Shown here piece after piece: positions 63,930-64,000 of a stretch of 64,000 nucleotides of DNA. The stretch spans positions 36,587,027-36,651,026 of the forward strand of contig NC_089741.1 in NCBI RefSeq assembly GCF_040412425.1. Direction: 5' to 3'. The position numbers and the translations under genes are program-made. A model generated the notes under the pieces. That model searched no databases, was not told where the DNA came from, and was given only the letters and a program-made list of their open reading frames with translations. Origin of the DNA: Macrobrachium rosenbergii. Taxonomy: Eukaryota > Arthropoda > Malacostraca > Decapoda > Palaemonidae. Within the stretch, counting starts at the first letter, position 1; each line of letters begins with the position of its first letter.

Positions 63930-64000
63930 TTGGCGGTAAGTGCCGCCAGTGTACCTTACGTGGTGCACTGTAGGCATTACATCAGTGTCTTTGCAGCGTC
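63930..64000 (+). repeat. Dispersed element A, cut by the window edge
   Basis: TGGTGCACTGTAGGCATTAC followed by CTTTGCAGCGTC at the right edge; opposite in orientation to its neighbour 50 bp away. Confidence 0.85.

Overview
The window looks like nuclear DNA of a decapod crustacean. This rests on small spliced exons in kilobase introns, very dense dinucleotide (AT, GA, CT) and AAT microsatellites, and many copies of dispersed elements. I could not name the species. A run of exactly 500 N at 36,001-36,500 marks a scaffold join, so order and orientation across it are less certain. Well under 10% of the window is coding.

Layout. (1) 0.9-5.3 kb, minus strand: five phase-consistent exons of a cyclin-D1-binding protein 1 (CCNDBP1/GCIP) homologue, running off the left edge. 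(2) 7.4-22 kb: repeat-rich DNA with a 3 x 150 bp tandem repeat, LINE fragments (one with a PHD-finger ORF1 joined to an ORF2 tail), a reverse-transcriptase relic and several dispersed families. (3) 22.3-33.1 kb: two convergent genes of the alpha-1,4-galactosyl/N-acetylglucosaminyltransferase family (GT32, A4GALT/A4GNT type). The plus-strand copy is broken by many small indels. The minus-strand copy is intact in six exons apart from one single-base frameshift, and its first exon was not found. A minisatellite lies between them. (4) 36-40.4 kb: assembly gap and a ~1.7-2 kb tandem segmental duplication rich in (AT)n. (5) 43.3-63.5 kb, minus strand: three tandem copies of a four-exon gene for a very small secreted basic peptide (59-67 residues, signal peptide plus Arg/Gly/Tyr-rich mature part). 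I do not recognise this family. Copies 1 and 2 have recognisable 5' leader exons and TATA boxes; the leader of copy 3 would lie beyond the right edge. Introns and flanks of these copies carry independently expanded minisatellites, and a 2-kb array rich in TGACTCA (AP-1-like) sites lies upstream of copy 2.

How the genes relate. CCNDBP1 and the glycosyltransferases have no evident functional link to the peptide cluster. The glycosyltransferase pair is an inverted duplication with one decaying member. The peptide cluster is a tandem expansion of the kind seen in secreted defence or signalling peptides and is the best candidate here for an undescribed system.
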